DNA of 64,000 nt, taken from Rhodobacter sp. GTDB taxonomy: Bacteria; Pseudomonadota; Alphaproteobacteria; Rhodobacterales; Rhodobacteraceae. The stretch lies in NCBI GenBank assembly GCA_016704435.1, contig JADJAB010000002.1, positions 402,579-466,578 on the forward strand, read 5' to 3'. Below are positions 29,274 to 39,049 of this stretch, one piece after another; the stretch's first letter is position 1; each line of letters opens with the position of its first letter. The position numbers were made by a program, and so were the translations under genes. The notes beneath the pieces are model-generated. The model saw only the letters and a program-made list of their open reading frames with translations. It was not told the origin of the DNA and made no database searches.

Positions 29274-29999
29274 GTGGATCGGGTGATCGAACTTCTGTCG
29301 CTTTCCCCTCCCGGTTGGGGGGGGAACCTTCTGCGCGGGTTGATGAACTCGTTGCAGATTGCCCTGGGCGCCTATGGCCTTGGGCTTCTGATCGGCCTCG
29401 CGGGGGCTTACGGCAAGCTGTACGGCGGCCCGATATTGCGCGACCTGTTGGCGGTTTACACCACGGTGGTGCGCGCGGTGCCCGAGTTGGTGCTGATCCT
29501 GATCCTGTATTATGTCGGCACGGACCTTATCAACAAGGCCTCGGAAGCAATGGGTTACGGCACGGTCGAGATCAGTGGCGTCGCTGCCGGGATCGCGGTT
29601 CTGGGCGTTGTGCAGGGCGCCTATTCGACCGAAATCCTGCGCGGTGCGATCAAGGCCATTCCGATCGGCCAGATCGAGGCGGCGCGCGCCTTCGGCATGC
29701 CCCCCTTGCTGCTGCTGCGCCGGGTGACCATTCCGGCAATGATGGCCTTTGCCATTCCCGGCCTGGCGAACCTGTGGCTGATCGCCACCAAGGACACCGC
29801 ACTTCTGGCCGTGGTGGGGTTCAGCGAGTTGACGCTGGAGACCCGGCAGGCGGCCAGCAGCACGCGGGCATATTTCACCTTCTTCCTCGCAGCCGGGGCG
29901 CTTTATCTGATGGTCACGTTGCTGTCGGGCCGGGTGTTTGCCCGGCTTGAGGTCTGGGCGCGCCGGGGCCAGCCATCCTTGCGAAAGGCAGGCGGATGA
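29274..29999 (+). CDS. Polar amino acid ABC importer, permease 1
   Basis: This 241-residue HisQ/GlnP-type permease has five membrane spans, beginning with RGLMNSLQIALGAYGLGLLI, and the cytoplasmic EAA loop EAARAFGMPPLLLLRRVTIP near residue 135, which contacts the ATPase. The start is taken as GTG 29274, ten bases beyond the binding-protein stop; no ATG gives a complete first segment. It overlaps permease 2 by four bases. Confidence 0.87.
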   Translation: MDRVIELLSLSPPGWGGNLLRGLMNSLQIALGAYGLGLLIGLAGAYGKLYGGPILRDLLAVYTTVVRAVPELVLILILYYVGTDLINKASEAMGYGTVEISGVAAGIAVLGVVQGAYSTEILRGAIKAIPIGQIEAARAFGMPPLLLLRRVTIPAMMAFAIPGLANLWLIATKDTALLAVVGFSELTLETRQAASSTRAYFTFFLAAGALYLMVTLLSGRVFARLEVWARRGQPSLRKAGG

Positions 30000-30775
30000 C
30001 CGGCTTGCGCACATGGCTCCTGCCGCACCGGATCGTGATGATCGCGCTCTTTGCGGCGCTGGTCCTGTGGTGCGCGATGACCCTGCGCTGGGACTGGATA
30101 CCGAAATACACACCCCTGGCGATCGAGGGCATCTGGCGGACGCTGTGGATTCTGGCGGTGACCACTGTCCTGGGGTTCTTGCTGGCGGTTCCGCTGGGCC
30201 TGGCGCAGGCAATTGGCCCCTGGTATCTGTCCACCCCCGCCCGCATCTTCTGCACCATCATCCGCGGCACGCCGCTCTTGCTGCAGATCTGGCTGATCTA
30301 CTATGGCCTCGGCTCGCTTTTTCCGCAGTTTCCGTGGATCAAGGACAGCAGCCTCTGGCCCTATCTGCGGCAGGCCTGGCCCTATGCCGTGCTGGCGCTG
30401 ACCCTGTCCTATGCCGGCTATGAGGGCGAGGTGATGCGCGGCGCCTTTGCCGGCGTGCCGCGTGGCCAGCTGGAGGCCGCCGAGGCCTTCGGCATGCCGC
30501 GCTTCACCAAGTTCCGCCGCATCTGGCTGCCGCAAGCCATTCAAAGCGCGCTGCCGACGCTCGGCGGCGAGACCATCCTTCAGCTGAAGGCAACGCCGCT
30601 GGTGGCAACCATCGCCATCGTCGAGATCTATGCAGTTTCCTCGCGCGTCAGGCAGGACACGTTCATTGTCTACGAACCGCTCTTGCTGCTGGCCGTGGTC
30701 TATCTGGTGATCGCGGGCCTGTTGGCATTTGCCTTCCGCAAGCTGGAAGAACGGGTGCCGGCAAAAGGGCATTGA
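29996..30775 (+). CDS. Polar amino acid ABC importer, permease 2
   Basis: This 259-residue HisM-type permease is the partner of the preceding one. It has the EAA loop EAAEAFGMPRFTKFRRIWLP near residue 160 and the family block STPARIFCTIIRGTPLLLQI near 85. ATGA overlap with permease 1 couples translation. A perfect hairpin follows 11 bases after its stop and closes the transcription unit ahead of the nos operon. Confidence 0.87.
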   Translation: MTGLRTWLLPHRIVMIALFAALVLWCAMTLRWDWIPKYTPLAIEGIWRTLWILAVTTVLGFLLAVPLGLAQAIGPWYLSTPARIFCTIIRGTPLLLQIWLIYYGLGSLFPQFPWIKDSSLWPYLRQAWPYAVLALTLSYAGYEGEVMRGAFAGVPRGQLEAAEAFGMPRFTKFRRIWLPQAIQSALPTLGGETILQLKATPLVATIAIVEIYAVSSRVRQDTFIVYEPLLLLAVVYLVIAGLLAFAFRKLEERVPAKGH

Positions 30776-30785
30776 ACCTGCCACC

Positions 30786-30820
30786 CGATCCGGCCCACAA
30801 TGGCTGCTGGGGCCGGATCG
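30786..30820 (+). terminator. Hairpin at the end of the amino acid importer operon
   Basis: CGATCCGGCCC (30786-30796) and GGGCCGGATCG (30810-30820) form a perfect 11-base-pair stem with a 13-base loop. No T-run follows, so termination may need Rho, but its position insulates the nos operon from read-through. The FNR-type box begins three bases later. Confidence 0.55.
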
Positions 30821-30822
30821 AC

Positions 30823-30836
30823 TTGATCCTAGTCAA
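30823..30836 (+). promoter_or_regulatory. FNR/NnrR-type box controlling the nos operon
   Basis: TTGATCCTAGTCAA is an almost perfect TTGAT-N4-ATCAA site for FNR-family regulators (FnrP, NnrR/NNR) that switch on denitrification genes under low oxygen or nitric oxide. Its centre (30829.5) lies 39.5 bases before the nosC ATG. A weak -10 (TAAGAG, 30858-30863) follows, so start of transcription would fall at or next to the ATG. Confidence 0.75.
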
Positions 30837-30868
30837 GGAAACGACGGCCCCAATTGGTAAGAGGCGGC

Positions 30869-31336
30869 ATGTCGAAAGCTCTCCAGATGGTTGTGGTCTG
30901 CTTGCTGGCCTTGGCATTTGCCTTGGCTGGCGGGTCGCGTTCCATGCTGCTGGCGCATTCGCAAGGCGCTGATTCGCTTGTGATCTGCTCTGACGAAGGG
31001 GTCGAGACCATCTATCTCGACGCCGACGGCAAGCGATCCGACTCGCCGATGAATTGCAGCCATTGCCCGGACTGTCTGGACAATTCTGTTCCGGCGCTGC
31101 CCACTGCCACCGGCGCGAACCCGCAACGGGCGGCTCGGCGCAGCCATCGGCAGGCCGGCGCCCAAACTGCGCAGAGGTCCTCGCGCCATCTGCGGCCGGA
31201 AGCCCGGGGCCCTCCGCCCGCAAACCCGGGACGACATGACACGGCACCCGCCGTCGCGCTGCCTTGTGCTGCGCCCCGGCAGTCTCCCGGAAAGTGCCAC
31301 CGGAACGGGCAACCACTTTCGGAAGCCCGTCAATGA
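30869..31336 (+). CDS. nosC: NosC-like protein with CxxCxxC motif (DUF2946-like)
   Basis: This 155-residue small protein has an N-terminal membrane or signal segment (VVVCLLALAFALAGG) and the motif CSHCPDC (Cys 63, 66, 69). The block SLVICSDEGVETIYLDADG precedes it, as in DUF2946-type proteins. The last ~80 residues are Arg/Pro-rich and include ARGPP. In Paracoccus denitrificans an open frame with a CxxCxxC motif, nosC, opens the nosCRZDFYLX operon; position and motif match that here. A role in copper or thiol handling is likely but undemonstrated. It overlaps nosR by four bases (ATGA), which couples them. ATG 30887 is an alternative start. Confidence 0.7.
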   Translation: MSKALQMVVVCLLALAFALAGGSRSMLLAHSQGADSLVICSDEGVETIYLDADGKRSDSPMNCSHCPDCLDNSVPALPTATGANPQRAARRSHRQAGAQTAQRSSRHLRPEARGPPPANPGRHDTAPAVALPCAAPRQSPGKCHRNGQPLSEARQ

Positions 31337-33510
31337 CCCTGATCCGCCTCTTCCTCTCCCTTGTCGCCCTTTGCCTGGCCGCTGTGCCCGCGCTGGCTGA
31401 AACGGTACTCTCGCAGTACCTTGGCGACACTCCCGCAAGCGAACTCGTCGCCGGGGCCGAAGCTTTCGGGCCGGAACACGACGACGTGGCCGTCGCCCCC
31501 CTTCTGAAGGGCGGCGAGACCATTGGCTGGGCCTTCATCACATCGGATTTCGTCGGCACCACCGGCTATTCCGGCAAGCCGATCCACACCATGGTCGCCA
31601 TGGACCTGGACGCAAAGGTCATCGGCGTCGCGCTGGTCAAGCATTCCGAACCGATCGTGCTGATCGGCATTCCCGATTCCAAGATGAAGGCCATGGTGGC
31701 TGGCTATATCGGCCTCGATCTGGTGGCCGAGGCGGAATCCGGCGGCACCGGGCATGACGTGGACATCATCTCGGGCGCCACCGTCACCGTGATGGTGATC
31801 GACGACAGCATCGTGCGCTCGGGTCTGAAGGTCGCCCGCGCGCTGGGTCTGGGCGGGCTGAAGGCGCCGGAAAAGGCCAGCGGCCCGGTGTTCGAGGTCA
31901 ACCCCGACACCGCCGCCCCCGCCAGCTGGATGGCGATGGAGGGCGACGGCACGCTGCGCCGGCTGGCGCTGGACGTGGGCCAGATCAATGCCGCCTTCGC
32001 CGCGCTGGATGACCAGCGCGCCGCCGAACGGCCGCTGACCGAGGCGCCGGAAACCACCTTCATCGAGATGCAGACTGCCCTCGTCTCGGTTCCCGGCATC
32101 GGCAAGGCCGTGCTGGGCGAGGCGGAATATGCCAACCTTGCGGGCTGGTTGCAGCCGGGCGAACACGCCATCGTCATTGTCGGGCGCGGGCTTTATTCCT
32201 TCAAGGGGTCGGGCTATGTGCGCGGCGGCATCTTCGACCGCATCGTGCTGATCCAGGACGACGTGTCGGTGCGGTTCCGCGACAAGATGCACAAGCGGCT
32301 GATGGCCGTGGCCGCCGATGGTGCGCCGCAGTTCGCCGAATCCGACCTGTTCAAGATCCCCGCAGATGTGGGCTTCGACCCGTCCAAGCCGTTCCGCATC
32401 CAGCTTCTGGTGCATCGCGAGGTCGGGCCGATCGAAAAGCTGTTCACCACGTTCGACCTCGGCTACCAGTTGCCACAGGCCTATCTGCGGCCGATCGCCG
32501 CGGCCGCAGCGCCCAAGCCGACCGCGGCCGCCGCCGACGAGGACGAAGGCGCCGCCCAGGCGCTGCTGTGGAAGCGCATCTGGGACGACAAGCAACTGCA
32601 GATCCTGGCGCTGGCCGCGATGCTGGCCGTGCTGACCCTGGTGTTCTTCTTCCAGACCCTTGCCACCCGCAACGCCCGTGCCTTCTTCTGGTTCCGCATG
32701 GGGTTCCTGACCGTCACGCTGGTGTTCCTTGGCTTTTACGCCAATGCGCAGTTGTCAGTTGTCAACCTGATGGCGCTGTTCGGCGCGCTGGTCAGCGGTT
32801 TCAGCTGGCAGGCGTTCCTTCTGGACCCGCTGACCTTCATCCTGTGGTTCTCGGTCGCTGCGGCGCTGTTGTTCTGGGGTCGCGGGGCCTATTGCGGCTG
32901 GCTGTGCCCGTTTGGCGCGCTGCAGGAACTTCTGAACCGTATCGGCCGCGCGCTGCACATCCCGCAATGGACCCTGCCCTGGGGTCTGCACGAGCGGTTG
33001 TGGCCGTTGAAGTACATGATCTTCCTCGGGTTGTTCGGCGTTTCGCTGACCAGCATCGAACAGGCCGAGCATCTGGCCGAGATCGAGCCGTTCAAGACCG
33101 CGATCATCCTGAAATTCGTCCGCGCCTGGCCCTTCGTGGCCTATGCCGCGGCGCTGCTGATCGCCGGCCTCTTCGTCGAGCGGTTCTTCTGCCGCTACCT
33201 GTGCCCGCTGGGTGCGGCACTGGCGATCCCGGCCAGGATGCGGATGTTCGACTGGCTGAAGCGCTACAAGGAATGCGGCAGCCCCTGCCAGACCTGCGCC
33301 AATCAATGCCCGGTCCAGGCGATTCATCCGACCGGAGAGATCAACCCGAACGAATGCGTGGACTGCCTGCATTGCCAGGTTCTCTACCAGTCCAAGACCA
33401 TCTGCCCGGTTGTCATCAAGAAGGAAAAGCGGCGCGAGACCGCCTCGGCCTCGTCGGCGCGCGACCTCGGGCATCACCCGAACTCACCCAAACCCCAAGT
33501 CTCAACTTGA
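31333..33510 (+). CDS. nosR: NosR, membrane flavo-iron-sulfur protein of nitrous oxide reduction
   Basis: NosR is a 725-residue inner-membrane protein needed to express and keep NosZ active, probably as electron donor. A signal segment is followed by a periplasmic FMN domain with the covalent flavin-attachment motif [13 protein letters not shown] near residue 155. Membrane spans start near 425. Polyferredoxin-like CP motifs are [14 protein letters not shown] near 545 and [11 protein letters not shown] near 625, and the C-terminal iron-sulfur cysteines are [17 protein letters not shown] and [11 protein letters not shown] near 650-685. ATG 31333 was chosen because it overlaps the nosC stop and begins the signal peptide. 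nosZ follows 14 bases downstream. Confidence 0.95.
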   Translation: MTLIRLFLSLVALCLAAVPALAETVLSQYLGDTPASELVAGAEAFGPEHDDVAVAPLLKGGETIGWAFITSDFVGTTGYSGKPIHTMVAMDLDAKVIGVALVKHSEPIVLIGIPDSKMKAMVAGYIGLDLVAEAESGGTGHDVDIISGATVTVMVIDDSIVRSGLKVARALGLGGLKAPEKASGPVFEVNPDTAAPASWMAMEGDGTLRRLALDVGQINAAFAALDDQRAAERPLTEAPETTFIEMQTALVSVPGIGKAVLGEAEYANLAGWLQPGEHAIVIVGRGLYSFKGSGYVRGGIFDRIVLIQDDVSVRFRDKMHKRLMAVAADGAPQFAESDLFKIPADVGFDPSKPFRIQLLVHREVGPIEKLFTTFDLGYQLPQAYLRPIAAAAAPKPTAAAADEDEGAAQALLWKRIWDDKQLQILALAAMLAVLTLVFFFQTLATRNARAFFWFRMGFLTVTLVFLGFYANAQLSVVNLMALFGALVSGFSWQAFLLDPLTFILWFSVAAALLFWGRGAYCGWLCPFGALQELLNRIGRALHIPQWTLPWGLHERLWPLKYMIFLGLFGVSLTSIEQAEHLAEIEPFKTAIILKFVRAWPFVAYAAALLIAGLFVERFFCRYLCPLGAALAIPARMRMFDWLKRYKECGSPCQTCANQCPVQAIHPTGEINPNECVDCLHCQVLYQSKTICPVVIKKEKRRETASASSARDLGHHPNSPKPQVST

Positions 33511-33524
33511 AAAGGAGGTTCCAC

Positions 33525-35468
33525 ATGAAAGAGGAACATAAATCAGGACTAAGCCGGCGCGCGCTTCTGGGCGCCACGGCGGGCGGCGCGGCACTTGCCG
33601 GCGCGGTCGGCGGCGGGCGGCTGGCACTGACCGGCGGCGCGGCAGGCCTCGGCGTGCTGGCCTCGACCGGCGCGGCCAGTGCATCGGGCGAAGGGGCCAC
33701 GGTCGCGCCCGGCCAGCTGGACGAATACTACGGCTTCTGGTCCTCGGGCCAGTGCGGCGAGATGCGCATCCTTGGCATCCCGTCAATGCGCGAGTTGATG
33801 CGCGTGCCGGTGTTCAACATCTGCTCGGCGACCGGTTGGGGGATCACCAACGAGTCGAAGAAGATCATGACCGAGGGTCTGACCGAGAAGACCAAGAAAT
33901 ACCTGGCCGCCAACGGGCTGGAAGTGCCGCGCAACGGCGACTTGCACCACGTCCACATGTCCTTCACCGAGGGCAAGTACGACGGCCGCTACCTGTTCAT
34001 GAACGACAAGGCCAACACCCGCGTCGCCCGCGTGCGCTGCGACGTGATGAAATGCGACAAGATCGTCGAGATCCCGAATGCCAAGGGCATCCACGGTCTG
34101 CGCCCGCAGAAATGGCCGCGCACCAACTATGTCTTCGCCAATGGCGAGGATGAGGTGCCGATGGTGAACGATGGCACGATCCTCGACAAGCCCGAGGAGT
34201 ATGTGAACTTCTACACCGCGTTGAATGCCGACGACATGACGATCGCCTGGCAGGTCATGGTCAGCGGCAACCTTGACAACACCGATGCGGACTATGAGGG
34301 CAAATATGCCTTCTCGACCTCCTACAACTCGGAAATGGGGATGACGCTGGCCGACATGACGTCGGCCGACATGGACCACGTCGTCGTCTTCAACATCGCC
34401 GAGATCGAGAAGGGAATCGCCGACGGCGACTTCCAGGAGCTGAACGGGGTCAAGGTGATCGACGGGCGCAAGGGCCAGAACAAGAACTACACCCGTTACA
34501 TCCCGATCCCGAACAACCCGCACGGCTGCAACATGGCGCCCGACAAGATCCACCTGTGCATCGGTGGCAAGCTGTCGCCGACCGTGTCGGTGATCGACGT
34601 GCGCAAGCTGGATGACGTGTTCTACAAGGACGCCGATCCGCGGTCGGTCGTGGTGGCGGAACCGGAGCTGGGCCTTGGCCCGCTGCACACCGCCTTCGAC
34701 GGCCAGGGCCGCGCCTATACGACGCTGTTCCTGGACAGCCAGGTGGTGGTCTGGGACATCGAAAAGGCGGTCCGGGCCTTTGCCGGCGAGGCGGTCGATC
34801 CGATCGTCACCAAGCAGGACGTGCACTACCAGCCCGGCCACAACTCCACCGCCGAGGGCGAGACGCTGGACGCCTCGGCCAAGTTCTACATCACGATGAA
34901 CAAGTTCTCGAAGGACCGGTTCCTGAACGTCGGCCCGTTGAAGCCGGAAAACGAGCAGGTGTTCACCATCGACGGCGACAAGCTGACGCTGGTGCATGAC
35001 GGCCCGACCTTCGCCGAGCCGCATGACAGCATCATCGTTCACGCATCGAAGGTGAACCCGCTGTCGGTCTGGAACCGGCAGGACCAGATGTGGGCCGAAA
35101 CCCGCAAGATGGCCGAAGCCGATGGCGTTGACCTGGACGACTATCAGGACACGATCATCCGCGACGGCAACAAGGTGCGGGTCTACATGTCCAGCCAGGC
35201 GCCGCAATTCGCCATCGAGGCCTTCACCGTGAAGCAAGGCGACGAGGTGACGGTGATCGTCACCAACCTCGACGACATCGACGACCTGACCCACGGCTTC
35301 ACCATGGGCAACCATGGCGTGGCGATGGAAATCGGGCCGCAGGCGACCAGTTCGGTCACCTTCATTGCGGCGCAGGCCGGGGTCTACTGGTACTATTGCC
35401 AGTGGTTCTGCCATGCCCTGCACATGGAGATGCGCGGCCGGATGTTCGTGGAACCGAAGGCAAGCTGA
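33525..35468 (+). CDS. nosZ: Nitrous-oxide reductase, clade I (Tat-exported)
   Basis: NosZ reduces nitrous oxide to dinitrogen in the periplasm. The 647-residue protein has a twin-arginine signal ([12 protein letters not shown]), so it belongs to the Tat-dependent clade [19 protein letters not shown] near residue 145 supplies histidines to the CuZ centre, and FIPIPNN-like [11 protein letters not shown] near 335 and HTAFDG near 390 lie in the propeller. The CuA domain ends with [18 protein letters not shown] (two Cys, His and Met ligands). AAGGAGG precedes ATG 33525. All ligand blocks look intact, so the enzyme should be functional. Confidence 0.96.
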   Translation: MKEEHKSGLSRRALLGATAGGAALAGAVGGGRLALTGGAAGLGVLASTGAASASGEGATVAPGQLDEYYGFWSSGQCGEMRILGIPSMRELMRVPVFNICSATGWGITNESKKIMTEGLTEKTKKYLAANGLEVPRNGDLHHVHMSFTEGKYDGRYLFMNDKANTRVARVRCDVMKCDKIVEIPNAKGIHGLRPQKWPRTNYVFANGEDEVPMVNDGTILDKPEEYVNFYTALNADDMTIAWQVMVSGNLDNTDADYEGKYAFSTSYNSEMGMTLADMTSADMDHVVVFNIAEIEKGIADGDFQELNGVKVIDGRKGQNKNYTRYIPIPNNPHGCNMAPDKIHLCIGGKLSPTVSVIDVRKLDDVFYKDADPRSVVVAEPELGLGPLHTAFDGQGRAYTTLFLDSQVVVWDIEKAVRAFAGEAVDPIVTKQDVHYQPGHNSTAEGETLDASAKFYITMNKFSKDRFLNVGPLKPENEQVFTIDGDKLTLVHDGPTFAEPHDSIIVHASKVNPLSVWNRQDQMWAETRKMAEADGVDLDDYQDTIIRDGNKVRVYMSSQAPQFAIEAFTVKQGDEVTVIVTNLDDIDDLTHGFTMGNHGVAMEIGPQATSSVTFIAAQAGVYWYYCQWFCHALHMEMRGRMFVEPKAS

Positions 35469-35471
35469 GCC

Positions 35472-36803
35472 ATGATCCTGCGCCCGGCCCTTCTGCTGTC
35501 CCTGATCCTGTCGCTGCCCGTCTGGGCGGCGGAGGTTCGGGTCATGCCAGGGCCGGGCGCATTGCAACAGGCCATCGCCGGAGCCGACCCCGGCGATGTG
35601 CTGATCCTGTCGCCCGGTCACTATCCTGGCGCCGTGACCATCGACCAAAGCCTGACGCTGACCGCCGAGGGCAAGGCGGTGATCGACGGTCTGGGCCAGG
35701 GCACGGTGATCACCATCACCGCCCCCGATGTGACCGTCCGCGGGCTGACCGTGACCGGATCGGGGATGAGCGGCGAGACGCTGGATGCCGGCATCAAGAT
35801 CGTCAAGAAGGCCGACCGTGCCACCGTCGAGGGCAATGCAGTCCTTGGCAACCTGCATGGCATCGACGTGCATGGCGGGCTGGACGCGAAGGTGATCGGC
35901 AACGTGATCGAGGGCACCCAGCAGTCCCGCCTGAACGACCGCGGCAATGGCATCTATGTCTGGAACAGCCCCGGTGCGCTGGTGGACGGCAACGCGGTCC
36001 GCTGGGGCCGCGACGGCATCTTCGCCAATGCCTCCAAGAAGAACACCTTCCGCAACAACACCTTCCGCGACCTGCGCTTTGCGGTGCATTTCATGTACAC
36101 CAACGACAGCGAGCTGTCGGGAAACATCAGCATCGGAAATCACCTCGGCTTCGCCATCATGTTCTCGAACCGGGTCACGGTGAAAGACAACCTGTCGTTA
36201 GGCGACCGCGACTATGGGGTGATGCTGAACTATGCCAACAACGCCGATGTCTCGGGCAATCTGGTGCGCGGCGGCGCGAAGAAATGCCTGTTCATCTACA
36301 ACGCCCACAAGAACCTGATCTTTCGCAACCGCTTTCAGGGCTGCGGCATCGGCATCCACTTCACCGCCGGGTCGGAACGCAACGTGCTGACCGAAAACGC
36401 CTTCATCGGCAACCGCGAGCAGGTGAAATACGTCGGCACCAAGCATGTCGAGTGGAGCCATGAAAGCCGTGGCAACTTCTGGTCCGACCATCCGGCCTTC
36501 GACCTGAACGGCGACGGCATCGCCGATTCGGTGTTCCGCCCCAATGACCTGATGGACCATATCCTGTGGTCGCAACCCGCCGCGGCCCTGCTGACCGGCG
36601 CGCCCGCCGTGCAACTGGTGCGGTGGAGCCAGAAAAACTTTCCCGCCACCCTGCCCGGCGGCGTGCTGGATTCATTCCCCCTGATGGCCGCGCTTTCCAT
36701 CCCCGTCCCGCCCGACATGGCGGCGACCGAGGCCGAGGTCGCGGGCCGTTGGGCGCAAGGAACCTATGATGACCTCGACGTTGACGATCTCGGCTCTCAC
36801 TAA
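35472..36803 (+). CDS. nosD: NosD, periplasmic copper-site maturation protein
   Basis: NosD helps build the NosZ copper centre together with the NosFY ABC complex. The 443-residue protein starts with a signal peptide (MILRPALLLSLILSLPVWAA) and has a parallel beta-helix of CASH repeats, seen as repeated NxxxGN-type turns (ATVEGNAVLGNLHGIDVHGG near residue 120, NDSELSGNISIGNHLGFAI near 215, NADVSGNLVRGGAKKCLFI near 260). It starts 3 bases after the nosZ stop and overlaps nosF by 38 bases. Confidence 0.94.
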   Translation: MILRPALLLSLILSLPVWAAEVRVMPGPGALQQAIAGADPGDVLILSPGHYPGAVTIDQSLTLTAEGKAVIDGLGQGTVITITAPDVTVRGLTVTGSGMSGETLDAGIKIVKKADRATVEGNAVLGNLHGIDVHGGLDAKVIGNVIEGTQQSRLNDRGNGIYVWNSPGALVDGNAVRWGRDGIFANASKKNTFRNNTFRDLRFAVHFMYTNDSELSGNISIGNHLGFAIMFSNRVTVKDNLSLGDRDYGVMLNYANNADVSGNLVRGGAKKCLFIYNAHKNLIFRNRFQGCGIGIHFTAGSERNVLTENAFIGNREQVKYVGTKHVEWSHESRGNFWSDHPAFDLNGDGIADSVFRPNDLMDHILWSQPAAALLTGAPAVQLVRWSQKNFPATLPGGVLDSFPLMAALSIPVPPDMAATEAEVAGRWAQGTYDDLDVDDLGSH

Positions 36804-37665
36804 GACCTTCGCCGGGGAAAAGGCGCTGGATGCTGTCTCGTTGACGGTGGAACCGGGCATGCGCGTGGCGCTCCTGGGCCATAACGGCGCCGGCAAGTCG
36901 ACGATGATGAAGATCATCCTTGGCCTGATCCCGTATGACAGCGGCGAGGTCATGGTCTGCGGCGCAGCACCCGGCTCGGCTGCGGCACGGGGGCAGGTGG
37001 CCTACCTGCCGGAGAACGTAGCCTTTCACCCCGCCCTGACCGGGCAGGAACAGATCGCGCAGTATCTTTCGCTGCGCGGCGAAAGCCCAAAGCTGGCGCT
37101 TGGCCTTCTGGACCGCGTCGGTCTGCATCAAGCCGCAACGCGCCGCATCGGCACCTATTCCAAGGGCATGCGGCAGCGCGTCGGGCTGGCGCAGGCGCTG
37201 ATCGGCAAGCCTCGGCTCTTGGTGCTGGACGAGCCGACTTCCGGCCTCGACCCGGTCTCGCGCCGTGATTTCTATGCGCTCTTGGACGGGCTGGCGGCCG
37301 AAGGTGCCTCGATCCTGCTGTCGTCCCACGCGCTGACCGAGGTCGAGGCGCGGACCGACCGGATCGTCATCCTGTCGGGCGGACGGATGGTCGCCTCGGG
37401 CACGCTGGCCGACCTGCGGCGAATGGCGGCCCTGCCGGTGGCACTGCATGTCACCGCCCGCAACGGCCATGCCACCGAGATCGAGCGCGCCCTGCCCGGC
37501 GCCATCCGCGTCGGCGCCGAACTGCGGCTGACCTGCCCGCAGGACGAAAAGCTGGCCACGCTGGCCCGCATCACCGGGTTTGGCGACAAGATCGAGGATG
37601 TCGAGGTGGTGCCGCCCAGCCTGGAAGACATCTACAGCCACGTCAGCCGGAGGGACGGGCAATGA
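36766..37665 (+). CDS. nosF: NosF, ABC transporter ATPase for NosZ maturation
   Basis: NosF is the cytoplasmic ATPase that drives NosY/NosD in assembling the copper-sulfide centre of NosZ. The 299-residue protein has Walker A LGHNGAGKSTMMKIILGLI near residue 35, signature YSKGMRQRVGLAQALIGKP near 125, Walker B LLVLDEPTSGLDPVSRR and the switch SSHALTEVEARTDR. The start at ATG 36766 (or the adjacent 36769) lies inside the end of nosD, a 38-base overlap. It overlaps nosY by four bases. Confidence 0.94.
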   Translation: MMTSTLTISALTKTFAGEKALDAVSLTVEPGMRVALLGHNGAGKSTMMKIILGLIPYDSGEVMVCGAAPGSAAARGQVAYLPENVAFHPALTGQEQIAQYLSLRGESPKLALGLLDRVGLHQAATRRIGTYSKGMRQRVGLAQALIGKPRLLVLDEPTSGLDPVSRRDFYALLDGLAAEGASILLSSHALTEVEARTDRIVILSGGRMVASGTLADLRRMAALPVALHVTARNGHATEIERALPGAIRVGAELRLTCPQDEKLATLARITGFGDKIEDVEVVPPSLEDIYSHVSRRDGQ

Positions 37666-38486
37666 TGACCCGCATCCTCGCCACCGCCGGCACCGAATTC
37701 CGCATCGCGCTGCGCAACCGCTGGGTGGCGATCGCCGTCGTTCTGATGGCGCTGTTCGCGCTGGTGCTTTCGGCGGCGGGTTCCGCGCCGACCGGCGATC
37801 TGGGGGTAGACCGGCTGTCGGTCACCGTGGCCTCGCTGACCTCGCTGGCGGTCTATCTGGTGCCGCTGGTGGCGCTGCTGATGTCCTTTGACGCCGTGGC
37901 CGGAGAGGTGGAGCGGGGCACGCTGCCGCTGATCCTGACCTATCCGGTGGCGCGAGTGGAAATCCTGCTGGGCAAGCTGGTCGCCCATCTGGCGGTGCTG
38001 ACATTGGCGGTTGCCGTGGGCTATGGGCTGGCGGGTGTGGCGGCGTTCTGGGCAGATCCCGGCGCCGTTTCGGGCCTGCCGGCGCTTTGGCGGCTGGGCT
38101 GGACCTCGGTCCTGTTGGGCGCCACCTTCCTGAGTGCGGGCTATGCGCTGTCGTCACTGGCGCGCCGCCCCTCCGGCGCCGCCGGGCTGGCCATGGGTCT
38201 GTGGCTGGGCGCCGTGGTGCTGTTTGATCTGGGCCTCCTGGCCGCCGTGGTGACCGACAACGGCGGCTGGTTCACTACACAGGCTTTCCCCTTTGCCCTG
38301 CTTGCCAACCCGGCCGATGCCTTCCGCCTTTACAACCTTGCCGCATCCGAGGCGACGGCGGCGGCGGCGGGCGTGGCGGGGGCGGCAAACGCCATCCCGC
38401 TCTGGCAATCGGCGGCCTCGGTCCTGATCTGGCCGTTTGCGGCGCTGGCGCTGGCCACAGCCGCCTTTCGCAAGGTGACACCATGA
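37662..38486 (+). CDS. nosY: NosY, ABC transporter permease for NosZ maturation
   Basis: NosY is the 274-residue, six-span membrane subunit that works with NosF and NosD. The N-terminus ATAGTEFRIALRNRWVAIAV and the loop AGEVERGTLPLILTYPVARV near residue 85 are typical of ABC-2-like NosY proteins. Further spans end with LIWPFAALALATAAFRKV at the C-terminus. ATGATG at 37662 overlaps the nosF stop, and the gene overlaps nosL by four bases, so all maturation genes are coupled. Confidence 0.93.
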   Translation: MMTRILATAGTEFRIALRNRWVAIAVVLMALFALVLSAAGSAPTGDLGVDRLSVTVASLTSLAVYLVPLVALLMSFDAVAGEVERGTLPLILTYPVARVEILLGKLVAHLAVLTLAVAVGYGLAGVAAFWADPGAVSGLPALWRLGWTSVLLGATFLSAGYALSSLARRPSGAAGLAMGLWLGAVVLFDLGLLAAVVTDNGGWFTTQAFPFALLANPADAFRLYNLAASEATAAAAGVAGAANAIPLWQSAASVLIWPFAALALATAAFRKVTP

Positions 38487-39049
38487 ACCGCGCCCTCCTC
38501 TTCGCCCTGACGCTGGCGCTGGCCGCCTGCAAGGAAGAGACGCAGGACATCTCGCCCGTCGCGCTTACCTTCGAGGCGGTCGGGCATTACTGCCAGATGG
38601 ATATTCTGGAGCATCCCGGCCCCAAGGCGCAGGTGCATCTGGAGGGGTTTCCGGGAACGCCGCTCTATTTCTCGCAGGTGCGCGATGCGGTGGCCTATGC
38701 CCGGCTGCCGGAACAGGACGGGGTGATCCTGGCGATCTATGTCAACGACATGGGCGCACCGGGGGCCACCTGGGACGATCCGGGCGCGATGAACTGGATC
38801 CCCGCCGATACGGCGCATTACGTGGTGGGCGCCGCCGTCGAAGGCGGCATGGGCGCGCCCGAACTGGTGCCCTTTGCCGATCTGGACCACGCCGCCGCCT
38901 TTGCAAGAGAGAAGGGCGGTGCCGTCATGGCGCTGTCCGCCGTGCCGGATTCGGCCGTCATCGCCCCCGTTGCGCTTCCGGGCGACGGCGATGACGACGC
39001 CGATTATGACAACCGCCTCAAGGCCCTGTCCGACAAGATCGGAGGATGA
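38483..39049 (+). CDS. nosL: NosL, outer-membrane/periplasmic copper lipoprotein
   Basis: NosL is a copper(I)-binding lipoprotein that supplies copper to NosZ through NosD. The 188-residue protein has a lipoprotein signal with lipobox LAAC (Cys16). FEAVGHYCQMDILEHPGPK near residue 32 contains the conserved Cys-x-Met copper ligands, and RDAVAYARLPEQDGVILAIY follows. It overlaps both nosY and nosX by four bases. Confidence 0.93.
   Translation: MNRALLFALTLALAACKEETQDISPVALTFEAVGHYCQMDILEHPGPKAQVHLEGFPGTPLYFSQVRDAVAYARLPEQDGVILAIYVNDMGAPGATWDDPGAMNWIPADTAHYVVGAAVEGGMGAPELVPFADLDHAAAFAREKGGAVMALSAVPDSAVIAPVALPGDGDDDADYDNRLKALSDKIGG

Noticed and set aside
32568..33524. Open frame on the plus strand running through the end of nosR in another phase into nosZ
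   Set aside because: The part before ATG 33525 overlaps the conserved iron-sulfur C-terminus of NosR in another phase; only the NosZ part is real, with its own AAGGAGG site.
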